The notes beneath the pieces are model-generated. The model was not told the DNA's origin, ran no database searches, and saw nothing but the letters and a program-made list of their open reading frames with translations. A program made the position numbers and the translations under genes. Of a DNA stretch of 64,000 bases, positions 54,764-64,000 are shown in pieces (position 1 is the first letter of the stretch; each line of letters starts with the position of its first letter). The DNA comes from Neurospora tetrasperma FGSC 2508 (lineage: Eukaryota; Ascomycota; Sordariomycetes; Sordariales; Sordariaceae), in the NCBI RefSeq assembly GCF_000213175.1, contig NW_009799100.1, positions 4,033,099 to 4,097,098 of the forward strand, in the 5' to 3' direction.

Positions 54764-57608
54764 CTACGCATCAGCCGTACAACCCTCCCCAGAGACTGCA
54801 ACCCCAACTCCAGTCCCAAGCCCAACGGCAAACCCAGAGCCAGCTCTATTCTTCGAAATCACCTTCTTCTTCTTCCTCCGAGCCGTTCCATCCCCTCCCG
54901 CACCCGTACTCAGCCCAGCATTAGGCGGTGCCTCCAACACCCAGCGCGCAATGGCCGAGGCGCGATCCGTGGAGATGGGATACTCTTTGCCGTCGTCGAC
55001 GGACCAGCGACGCATGTTTTGTGTCTGTGCTGGTTGGGTTTGGGCTTGAACTATTCCGCTGCCGTTGACTGTGTTGTTGTTGTTGTGGTTAGGGGGTTTG
55101 GTGACTCCGTTTGTGTTTGCCGTCGTCGTGCCGTTAGCGATACTCGAGGTGGTACGGGTTAGTAGTGCTGTTGAGGTTGAGCTTGAGCCGTTGGTGGGAT
55201 GTGACGTAGGTTTGGATCCGTTGGTTGCGGTAGTGGTATCTTTTGGCGGCGGTGGTGCATCCAAAGCAAGAGACTCGAAATCACGCCCGATGAACTTGGC
55301 GTCCATGGCTGCCACGGCGTTATCAAGCCTGTAATCGTTTTCCGCACGCAGTTGACGGGCTTTGACGGCCATGCGAAAAGATGCTTCGTCTTTGATTCGA
55401 TCATCGCCCAGGGCGTCGATGATGGCTTGGTGTTGGATACGTTCCTTGCGATGCTTCTCAGCCTCGGCGCCGCCGGTGCTACCGTTGCTGGAGGTTGAAC
55501 GCACGATGGCTCCTGCTTCTGCCGGACCCCCGGTCGGAGGTGGCAGAAGGGTTTTGTTTTGTCTGATGGGGCCTGGCAACGCTATCGGTACTGATCCGCC
55601 GCCGCCGGGGCCTGAAGGCTGGAAAAGTGGGAGAGGTGCTGGGGCGCAGAGGTCCTCCCATGTCCCGGCTAGCTGGATGAGGTTGCCGGACGCTCGGAGA
55701 ACCTCGGTCCAGTCGGCGCGGGCTGGTGAGCGACTAGCTTGGAAGATTGGGTAACCATCGGCAAGGCGCGCCAGTCGTGCTACCATGTAGGCGTGTCGAA
55801 GGAGCTCCTTGGTTGAGGTCTGGATAAGACAGTGACAGAGGAGAAGAGCATGTAATGCGTCGTTCATTAGAGGATGATAAGTGAGAGTCTCCGTTGTTGT
55901 CTGGAAGGTAGCGAATGTGGGCTGTTGTTGCTGCGTACGTACTGGTGTAAGCTCCGTGCTAGGATATGGAGGCAGGTCAGCCGGGGGAGACGCCGCGAAC
56001 AGGTCCGAGAGAGCATAAATGCGGTGAGTAGGTTGGCTCTCGCCAGGTTCACCGGTCACGGGAGAGTCAGAACGGGAAGCATGAGAGAATGACCGAGGGA
56101 CACGAACCCCATTAGCGGCGTAGTTGACTTTCCGGGCAAAATCTTCGGCAATCTCAATGGGTAGGTCAGGCGAGTACTCAAAGTGCGACAGATAGTTCAT
56201 GTAGTCTTTCAGCGCACGCTTGGCGTTGTGACGGACGAGCTTCCTCGCCTCCATCATCTTTTTCTCGACCTCTTGCTCGGCAGTTGTTAACACGGGTATG
56301 GCCTGTGTTGTCGCCTGTGAGCCGGTCTCATTGCCTTCTTCATATATATCACCATTCGCAGCTTTTCCTGTAGCAGATTTGGTTTCGGCAGGTTTAGAGG
56401 GGAAGGCAGCTTGGACGTGCTGACAGGCAATGGTCAGATAGACACCAGCGCGTTGGAACAATAGCTGAATTTCCAAGCTATTAGGCTGCTCCTCCTCCTT
56501 GAGCACCACATCCTCCTGTTTCCGTCCGCCAGGTCGGGCTTGAGGAAGATTGTGGTGCTTTGGAGCATTTTGTGGTAACCGGTAAACCCGATGTATCCTG
56601 AGGGCTTCTGTCAAATCGGCAATGGCGCCCTCAAAGTCCTCCTTGAAAGTCCTCACAGTGGCGCGAGTCCTTAAAGGCTCTCCCTGGGTGGATTTCTCTG
56701 ATATAATTTCACTCAGAGCATCCAGGTTGGTGCACTGGGCCAGCTGCCTACTCGGGATTTTCTCGTGGAAGAAGTGTACGTATTTGGCGTCGGCATCCTG
56801 GGGGTTGCGCTGGAGTACAAGCGAGGCCACCTCCTCAAGGGGAGAGGCGCTTTGCATTGTAGCCACACTCGACGCTATCTCATCTAGGTGATATGCTTTG
56901 GAAAGCTTCTGGGTCGCCTGTTCTCTCATTCGGTGTTTTCTTTCTCGACTGAGCTTCGTTTGCCCTCCAGGTCCAAACAGTCCCAGCGCATGATGGTGGC
57001 CACCGGACATGCTGTGCTGGGAGACCGTTGCGACACCACTGGCGGCACGAACAGCCAAATTCGTAGCATCGTCGACGAGGCGGCGGATCTTGACAAGATC
57101 AAAGAAGACGGACGGATCGATGGGCCGCGGCCGTGGGGTATTATAGTTCAAGTTGGCCAGAGTCTCGAGGATCTCAGGAGGGAGCTGAAGCCATGGGCCG
57201 TGAAACGACGAGATATAGCGCCAATGCCTGGTTAATATCAAGGACGGAAGTCAGTCTATGGTTCAAGTGCTCGCTGGGCGCATATGGAGAAGGTCAAAGG
57301 AAGGAGGTCAAGAGCGCAAGACATGGACTTGAAGAAGATCAAGGACGGGCAAAGATGGCTCTTCCTTGGGCCAATTGGCAGTGCTATGGGTCGCGGAGGG
57401 GAACGGCGCACTTATTCCGACAGATGATGAGTGCCGGCACCGGAGGCGGTTGCTGTTGTGGCTGGGCCTTGGTCTTTGCCGTCTTGTTGCTTCCACTTCC
57501 ACTTCCACTTCCACTTCGACTTGAGGGATCTTGGGTCGCGGGGACAGCAGGCGACTGTACCTCACTGGCGTTGTCCTCGACTGAGGTAGACTTTTTCTTT
57601 TTGGCCAT
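54764..57608 (-). CDS. Large conserved-looking fungal protein of unknown function
   Basis: Exon 1 (57608-57412) and exon 2 (57227-54764) join over a 184-bp intron (GTGCGC donor, TTAACCAG acceptor), giving 886 residues from MAKKKKSTSV. An upstream in-frame ATG at 57776 would add 56 Thr/Ser/Pro-rich residues. After the junction, ALIICRNK-HWRYISSFHGPWLQ then LPPEILETLANLNYNTPRPR and PIDPSVFFDLVKIRRLVDDA form a folded N-terminal domain. Next come helical regions with ATVRTFKEDFEGAIADLTEAL, suggestive of a TPR-like unit, and a Pro/Ser/Thr-rich tail ending in a basic patch (GTARRKKKKVISKNRAGSG). No function can be assigned. A MITE lies about 400 bp upstream. Confidence 0.82.
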
Positions 57609-58014
57609 CTTACCGATCAATTGGCCGGTATTTGCGACTAACTGTGGGGAGGTTGTGGTTGTGGTTGTGGTGCCGTGGGCGATGCGATGACCGTGGGAGG
57701 GGGACGAGGTCGCGATAGTCTCAAAGGTCCGGTCGGGGGGCACCGAGACTTGAGGATGGGAACAATGGAAAGCCACGTCAGACGGCGACGCGAGTCCGGT
57801 GGTATTATTCAGCGTAATCGGCGGTCGTCATCGAGATAGTAGGCTGGTGGCCGGTCAGTGTTGTTGTTCGAGGTTTCGTTGGTCTCGATTCTCGAATTCG
57901 ACTTCCATTTCCCTCCCGCGGCAGTTGCGTTTGACGTCAAACCAAACTGTTAGTGCATGCGCCTGTGGTTTGCCAAGTGGGGGGCTTGTAGGGCTGTTTA
58001 GGGGTATTACCGCA

Positions 58015-58523
58015 GAGGCGGGCTATAGACAGACTACCCCCCTTCCCTATATCTAGACTACTTAACCGCTTAGGGCAAGGCTTCTCAGCTTTTCTCCGCC
58101 GTACAAAAGAAAAAGGGTTTGCAATAGGCCAAAGAAGTGTAGAGTCCTCAGTCTTCGCCCGGGTAGGAAGATGCATTCCGTAGTAATTTATATTGAAGCT
58201 TTCGCTTAGTTGAGATCTGAGTTTGACCGGACTCATTTTCTTTCTATCTTTCCTTTTTTTTTCTCAATTTTGTTTTGGGGGGGGGGGGGGGGGGTGCATT
58301 TGGTGAAAGTGCATTGCCCTGACCAGAGTGACAAGAGAAGTGACCAACTATTTCTTGGAGGAACTTGCGAAAATGACCGGTCGTGAGCTAACAGACTTTT
58401 ACCTGATTTTTGCAGTGGGATGTTAGCAATTGAAAAGATTGGTCAAATTCCTCAGAGCCATGCCCTAAGCGGTTAAGTAGTCTAGAAATAGGGGATGGGG
58501 GTAGTCTGTCTATAGCCCGGCTC
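58015..58523. mobile_element. Mutator-like (MULE-type) MITE, 509 bp
   Basis: Imperfect terminal inverted repeats of about 72 bp (58015-58088 and 58452-58523), beginning GAGGCGGGCTATAGACAGAC on one side and GAGCCGGGCTATAGACAGAC on the other. Both run through TCTAGACTACTTAACCGC with few mismatches. The element is flanked by a perfect 9-bp duplication ATTACCGCA (58006-58014 and 58524-58532), the size made by Mutator-superfamily transposases. It has no coding capacity. It contains a run of 18 G at 58277-58294. It lies about 400 bp upstream of the start of the large unknown gene. Confidence 0.88.
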
Positions 58524-59407
58524 ATTACCGCACCATTGGGGAAGGCACAGCAGCGCTGGAAGCTGGACCCCAGGCGCCAAGCAGGTTCCCTTATCGGATC
58601 CCAGATAAGCTACCCTAGACTCGGGCTAGAGTAGGTACCTCCGGCCCAGCATGGACGCCATTGACAAAAAAGCTGGCACCTTCAGTTCCTCTAATGAAAT
58701 GGTCGAATGAACCGAATATGGACAGTCCAACCGATACGGCTCGCTTCGGTTAGGAGAAGCTTTTATAAACTTGGATGGTCATTATAATAATTCGAAAGCA
58801 TATTGCAAAAAGTCATTTGGAGGTTCCTCTATTCAAGAATTGCCTACATAGAGATGCGTGGAAATGGAGAGTATGCAGCTACTCTTACGACGATTCGGTT
58901 GATCGCCCATTTACAAGTGCCCGAAAGGTGCCAGGTTTTCTGTCACGAGCGCTCTCAGGTCATGGAGCTCGGAAAAATATGGGGTTCCTTCCCTTCATCT
59001 TTATTCCCCTCTTCTCACTTTCACTTTACCGGACCGAATTTCCATTTCCTTGCTTCAACATCTTCAGATGTCAATTCGACTGATCTCGTATTCAGTCCCA
59101 TTACATACTACCTACATGTAGTATACAACCTTAACTTCACATTCAATTCTCAGGATGCAACTGCCATAAACCGCTGATCGTTCTAATCATCAAGTAACTC
59201 TTCACCTTCAACCCCAACTCTCGAGCCTTACCGAGACATTCGTTCTCCCTGAAGAGGTACTCTTTGCCTTTCGAAGCATCCCTCAGCCAGCCGAAAGCTA
59301 CTCAAAACGCCCATCTGCAAATCTGGCCATGATGAACGGAGGAGTCAGTAATGATCTCATTATCACAAAACGAATTACCTTGATCGGACCACTTACCTGA
59401 AATCAAC
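58524..59407. other. Intergenic region after the MITE
   Basis: 880 bp without a supported gene. A CTAGAGTAGGTACCTCC palindrome-like motif lies near 58626-58642. A strong GTAAGT donor on the minus strand (G at 59396) lies just after the stop of the next gene and may mark a 3'-UTR intron. Confidence 0.35.
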
Positions 59408-60157
59408 TCATCCGGCAAATGACGAAACATCGGGTGACGGAGCCGGCGCCGTCATGACCACCGTGGATCCCTCAGCCCTCGAAAGTACAATTGTTCCCTT
59501 TCCTTGCCCAACGAGACATGCACATGCCCTCCGTATTTGATCTTCCGGTCGGCCCCGCCACGCTTGAGGACAGTGTTCCATCATGGGCGGCGCCCTTGCT
59601 ACCACCCTTCGCCGTCGACCCAGCCGGGGAAGAGCTCCGCTGGCTCTGGCTGATGTGGTTGCCGGTGTATTATGGTTGCCATTCATGGACTTCACTAGGG
59701 TATTGGTCACCGTCGTGGTCGGAATCATGGTCCTAGTAATCGTTCCGGTGACGGTTGTGGTGACTGTTATTGTGGTCATATCCGGTTCGCTGTCGTCGCT
59801 GTCCTCGTTATCTCCCTCGTATATATTGTGGCCTGCGAGGCGCATCTTTGAAGGTTCAACTATCGGATTTGGTGAGACTGCTGGTGGGGGAGTCATTGTA
59901 GTGACTCGAGATGTGGCTTGGGGAATCTGAACGGGTCGCATAACTGCTGAACCTGCAAAGTAAGACGAGCAAAAGGACTCAGCCAGCTTCCGGTTTGTGT
60001 CGGGTTTGGCGACTGGCTCGAGCAGTTGCAGGAGGGCATTGTCCTCGCATATGTCTTGATGGTTGATGCTTCTCTCATGGCAAGTGCGTGAAGGGGCTGA
60101 GAGGACTGAGTGAAGGAGAAGTAAGAGGCTCCAAGGGAGAAAATGCGTCAGGTTCAT
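59408..60157 (-). CDS. Secreted protein of unknown function with Thr-rich middle
   Basis: One exon of 249 residues from the ATG at 60157 (MNLTHFLPWSLLLLLHSVLS), a clear signal peptide; an upstream in-frame ATG would hide it and is less likely. The mature protein begins APSRTCHERS and has ICEDNALLQLLEPV then ESFCSSYF, a Cys pattern I associate with small secreted fungal proteins whose motif is C-D-N-L-L...FCSS. A Thr/Val-rich section (TTITVTTTVTGTITRTMIPT) is probably O-glycosylated. Toward the C-terminus HCPQAWRGRPEDQIRRACAC carries three further Cys. Function unknown. Confidence 0.75.
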   Translation of the reverse strand: MNLTHFLPWSLLLLLHSVLSAPSRTCHERSINHQDICEDNALLQLLEPVAKPDTNRKLAESFCSSYFAGSAVMRPVQIPQATSRVTTMTPPPAVSPNPIVEPSKMRLAGHNIYEGDNEDSDDSEPDMTTITVTTTVTGTITRTMIPTTTVTNTLVKSMNGNHNTPATTSARASGALPRLGRRRRVVARAPPMMEHCPQAWRGRPEDQIRRACACLVGQGKGTIVLSRAEGSTVVMTAPAPSPDVSSFAG

Positions 60158-61088
60158 GGTGGTGAAGAGACTTGTTGGCAGTGCTTTGGTAATCCGTTGA
60201 CCTCTACACCTCACCTCGCCCGATCATGGGCATACATCTTATAAATGGCTGGCGGTCCATTCGAAAGCTGTCGGTGACGTGTGCGAGTGTGCGGAGGTTG
60301 CAAATATCGTGGCTGGGAGTTGGAGTTGGAATGCTAACCTCCCTCCTGCCATCTAGTGTCTCTCTACTCCCCACATTCCGCGGTGCTAATGCGAGCACTT
60401 AAGCATTGAAACGAAATCCAAGTACTCTATGGCAATGACAAATAATTCCAATGCCTTCTCTCCCTGCTTCTAGAACTTTGGTCTGAAACGACGCTATCAA
60501 GCTCGCATACACACTTTCCAGCCTCTGCACATGTCTTAAACAGCAAGTCTCACAACATGTACTCTTGCTCTATTTGCTTTGACTGCCTACCAATGTCTCG
60601 CAAATGTCAACACCACCCTTAGACCCGACGCAGGTTTGAAGCCGGGTGTCATAATCAGCCATATGGCCAAGAAATGTATCGAGTCTTCTTCAACAATAAG
60701 TTCGATACTCGTCAGGTCTACAAAATTAACCCGTTAACTAGTCACACCTATGAACCATTAGCGAGTCGAGCATCAAGCGCTATACGTCGATCAGTCATCG
60801 GCTGCTTCGTGTGTTATCAATTTTCCATTGACCTTTCCATTGAAGCACAGAGTTGCCAAGTGACCAATATGTCAAGCAAATTTGATGGAGGACGACCACT
60901 GTCATCTTTGAGATACAACATAAAGAGGAAGTCCGTTTTCCATACACATTCCAAGTCATTCATCACAACTGGGAAACGAAAAAGCCTCTAGGGTATCACA
61001 CAATTTATGTATTGCAGCCCATCAGTCACCCTTCTAACAGCAATAGACTAGTACCGACTTTCACACAGCTACAAAGTCTCGCACCAAT
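60158..61088. other. Intergenic region
   Basis: 930 bp between two same-strand genes. A short plus-strand open frame (60674-60991) has a start codon but no conserved features. I see no supported gene. Confidence 0.35.
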
Positions 61089-62080
61089 TTAGTGCCAGAA
61101 CTCGAAGCCGGTGCGGTTGTCAAAAATCAAGTTCAACCAGCCCGCCAGTCTGATGCCGCCCTTGATAATGCTGCGCTCAACAACCTCCGTAGCGCCCTTG
61201 TAGTAATCACCACCAATCTCGGTACCGTTCAGCTGGTTTCCGGGAACCTTCATGACGTAGTGGCAGACCTCCTCATTGCCGTCTTGGGCCCAAGCGGCAG
61301 CCGCGCGCTCGGAAGCCTTCCTGGTGGCGACCGAGTGGTAACGCAACCACCTGCGGACGTCCTTGCGATACTGACCTTGGTTGATCTTGGCGGCGAGGTT
61401 GTTGGCCCATCCCAAAAAGTCGGCGCTGGTGATGTTGGCGGCGCTGGTCGGAGGGGAGATGCCGAGCATGGCGTTGGGGATTGAGGTGTCCCAGGCGGCG
61501 TGCAAGTTGGTCTTGTAGCCCTGGAAGGTGACGGTAATGTTGTTGGCTCCCTCGCCGAAGCCTTCGGTGTGCAGAGGCTGGGCGATATCACCCAAGAAGT
61601 GGACGATGAACTTGAGAGCCTGCGCCTTTTGGTCGGCGGTGATGTTCTTCATCTGCACACGCTCGGTCTACAAAACATGCCCTGGTTAGTCAATCTGCCT
61701 TTCACTCTACACCATGGCATAGTTTGAGGTCAACTAACGTAGTTTCCGATAGCGGAAACGACACAGCCCTCAGGAGGGCAGTCCTCCGGGAGGACAAGGT
61801 GGCAGCTCTCCGGGGGAGGGGCGTCATGGCCGTTCACGAAATGAAGACCGGCAGACCACGCATTAGCCGCCGACTCATAGCGGAAAGAGTCAGCCCACGA
61901 CGCAATGTTGCCCATATAACTGGTCGAGTTGTCGCCCAAGATGGTCTGGACCTGCTTCACGGTGTTGGGGGTGAGATACTGCTGAGCAACAGACGCGACG
62001 GTAGCATGGCCGAGCTTGCCCCAGGCGCTAACGGTGGCGGCCTGGAGGAGGACGACGGGGAGGACAACAGAGGTCTTCAT
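61089..62080 (-). CDS. S1/P1-family zinc nuclease, secreted
   Basis: Extracellular zinc-dependent single-strand nuclease and 3'-nucleotidase that scavenges phosphate from nucleic acid. Exons 62080-61739 and 61667-61089 join in phase 0 over a 71-bp intron (GTTAGT, TTTGTAG), giving 306 residues. The signal peptide ends ...ATVSA, so the mature protein starts WGKLGH. That N-terminal Trp (W20) and H25 are zinc ligands in the family, together with D64 in SWAD and H80 in LHFVN. IVHFLGDIAQPLH supplies the other ligands. Several N-x-S/T sites fit a secreted glycoprotein. Family identity is firm. Confidence 0.95.
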
Positions 62081-64000
62081 GGTGATGGGCGTTCAGGCTG
62101 CTGAGGAACAAGAAGAGACTCGGAAACCGTGAGCAGCAGGAAAGCCAGCCATTGCTGGTCCACGGCGCCGTCCACCATTTTTAAAGTCAGTCCTTCTACA
62201 CGCGTATTGTAGAAGCGAGCCATCGATATCTGCCGATGCGGTGGCTTGGTGGCAAGCTAGTCGGAGTTGTGTCCACGATAGCACTAGGGTTTGCGGGTTG
62301 TGGGGTTGATGGACGTCAATAACTCGGATGTCGGATCCCCAAAAAGGCAGCTGCAAAGAAGGCTTGCAATCGGCGCCGATCATCTCAGGTCCCGATGTTA
62401 TGGACCGCGAGCACGGCACATGCTGCTCGACGCGACAAAGGTGGTGATGCATACAGTTCTGACAGGTACTTGTAATATGATATACCTACCTAGGTAGCCT
62501 TGAAGATGCAAACAAGGACAGAAGGTCGGACCAGAAGAGGCACCTAGAGGACGGGTACCGGCTACGTATTGTGAGTACTGTACCCGATGCCCACGTGCTG
62601 GTTACACTATCCTTGATTGGCAGGTGCACTAACATCACCCTTGTAGTGTATTTCGACGCTATCGAGGCTATCTGCTCCGACTTTCGCAGTACTATTTGAC
62701 CTCTTCACAATCTATCACCGTCATCAATCATGTCCTAGGATCCGTGGGGACGAATACAAGTGGCTCGTTGGCTGAATTTTAGGTCATATATCTATGATAA
62801 CGAACCGCAGTATGCTATCGTTATATACTGACTTATTATAGCCTTCTGAAGCTATTCCCTCAGCCCCGGACGTCCTGCGGTAAACTTTATCAGGGTATGA
62901 TAAATTTCAGCGCCGGTCACACAAGACCTTGTCCCGCATGAAGCTTGGGGTTGTTATCTCGGAAAACCCCAACAGCTCGCAAACACCAATACAAAAGTCG
63001 AAACTTCCAAACCCCATAACTACCACAGCACGGCAAGAACGGTAGTCATCATATTCACGCTCACCTGTCTTCCAAATAATACTCTCGACTCGTCCAGAAA
63101 AGTTTGAGCACCATGCTGCTAGGTGGACAGCGCCAAGTAACAACTGCCGATAATCGTACAGATAAGACAAACTTCACTCTGCCGATGACGGCCCCGGCTG
63201 GATGCCCCCCAAAGCCTGGAGAGTGGAGTTTTACGGCTCGCTCCCGCAAGGAAACAGACCATAGGTAACCTCAGCCCCCTTCGGCGCAACTCTATCCCCG
63301 TTTGAGCCTCAACACTTCTCAGACCTCACAACCACCCACACTCCATCCGTCATTCATCTTGACCTTTCCGCCCATCTCGTTAATGACCAACGCGCTAGAT
63401 TCTTCCTGAGCAGATTGACATCTTGAGCAATTACTTGGTACGAGTCGAGCTCCTTGTGTAAGGGTTCTGTATATTTGATGATATTATCAGCCAAATCGAT
63501 TCACATTTACTGCTGCCTGTACGCCAAGGTCGTGAAGGAGTTATTGAGAAGTAGAGCGCTGGAAATTGCGGACGGCTTATTTATTGCACCAATACACAGC
63601 AGTAACATGTGCATAACTGCACGCAATCCTCCCACGAGCGTGCGGTCGAGGTCCGTTACCGGGTTTCCTTTCGACACCACTCAACTAGTGGAAGTCACCT
63701 GCAACACCCGCCGGGGCATTCCATTGCTCGTTTGTTGCCCGGTCTGAGGGACAGTGATATTTCCTGTGCTGACGGTGCATGTTTCTGTCATAGAGGGTTG
63801 TGGGCGGCAGGGCGATGGCATCAGGAGGGAAGAGCAAAGGGCCAGCCCGGTGAAGGATGTTGGGCAAAAGCATTTGTTTCTACTTGCTAACTAGGTAGTA
63901 CTGTGATTTGGAGTTGCGAATGAATGGGTGGATGGTTAATGGACACATCCCAACATGTTCACGGAGCCTTGGTCAACTCACGTTTGTACCAAGTGTCGTA
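62081..64000. other. Intergenic region to the end of the window
   Basis: 1.9 kb including the nuclease promoter. A TATACCTACCTAGGTAGCC motif lies near 62481-62499. Short open frames exist on both strands but none has a recognisable motif. Any gene here lies partly outside or is not visible. Confidence 0.35.

Noticed and set aside
58006-58532. hAT-type reading of the MITE with an 8-bp duplication
   Set aside because: The flanks share nine bases and the inverted repeats align best with a 9-bp duplication and about 72-bp ends, which fits Mutator better than hAT.
60674-60991. 105-residue plus-strand frame
   Set aside because: Has an ATG but no recognisable domain and unremarkable codon use.
1-64000. 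CRISPR array, prokaryotic operons or phage-like system
   Set aside because: All gene structures are fungal with spliceosomal introns; no spaced direct repeats of CRISPR type were seen.

Overview
This window is nuclear DNA from a filamentous ascomycete, most likely Neurospora or a very close Sordariales relative. Genes are split by short introns (mostly 57-99 bp) with GTAAGT-like donors and CTAAC/CTGAC-like branch sites. Codon use favours C in the third position. Two Zn2Cys6 regulators carry Q- or N-rich tracts (29190-29240 and about 53770-53930). One DNA transposon is wrecked in the AT-rich, stop-riddled style of repeat-induced point mutation (RIP). Everything was read by eye; family names rest on recognisable motifs.

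Layout. 0.4-13 kb is a dense housekeeping block: aldehyde dehydrogenase (-), esf2 pre-rRNA processing factor (+), a Ser-rich unknown (+), a HAD phosphatase (-), a TTC1-like TPR protein (+) and the 60S export adaptor NMD3 (+). An intron-containing tRNA-Glu(CTC) follows at 13.4 kb. 15-17 kb holds a single-pass membrane protein with an S/T-rich ectodomain. 17.8-26.3 kb holds pantothenate synthetase (+), RNase P/MRP subunit POP4 (-), a PlsB/GNPAT-type acyltransferase (+) and ASTRA subunit ASA1 (+). 27.7-31 kb is a large Zn2Cys6 regulator. A small Cys-rich secreted protein (-), a sedolisin protease (+) and a small unknown (+) follow.

36.7-41.4 kb is poorly conserved. It contains a frame-broken minus-strand gene relic, a gene interrupted by an in-frame stop, several microsatellites and an 867-base assembly gap next to a G27 run. 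44-46.3 kb is a second Zn2Cys6 regulator (-). 47.5-50.1 kb is a 2.6-kb TA-flanked transposon with perfect 25-bp terminal inverted repeats, a RIP-degraded transposase and an un-RIPed 0.3-kb GC island inside. 51-54 kb is a third Zn2Cys6 regulator (+). 54.8-57.6 kb is a conserved-looking large protein (-), and just upstream of it lies a 509-bp Mutator-like MITE with 9-bp target duplications. The window ends with a secreted unknown (-) and an S1/P1 nuclease (-).

Together the genes cover ribosome biogenesis (esf2, NMD3, with POP4 for rRNA/tRNA processing), coenzyme A and lipid metabolism, secreted hydrolases (sedolisin, S1 nuclease) and transcriptional control. There is no operon-like or biosynthetic cluster. 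The observations most worth a second look are the MULE-type MITE, the RIPed transposon with intact ends, the interrupted gene at 39-40.5 kb, the minus-strand relic at 36.7-37.6 kb, a GC-AG intron, a 12-nt microexon and a PTS1-like tail on the acyltransferase.
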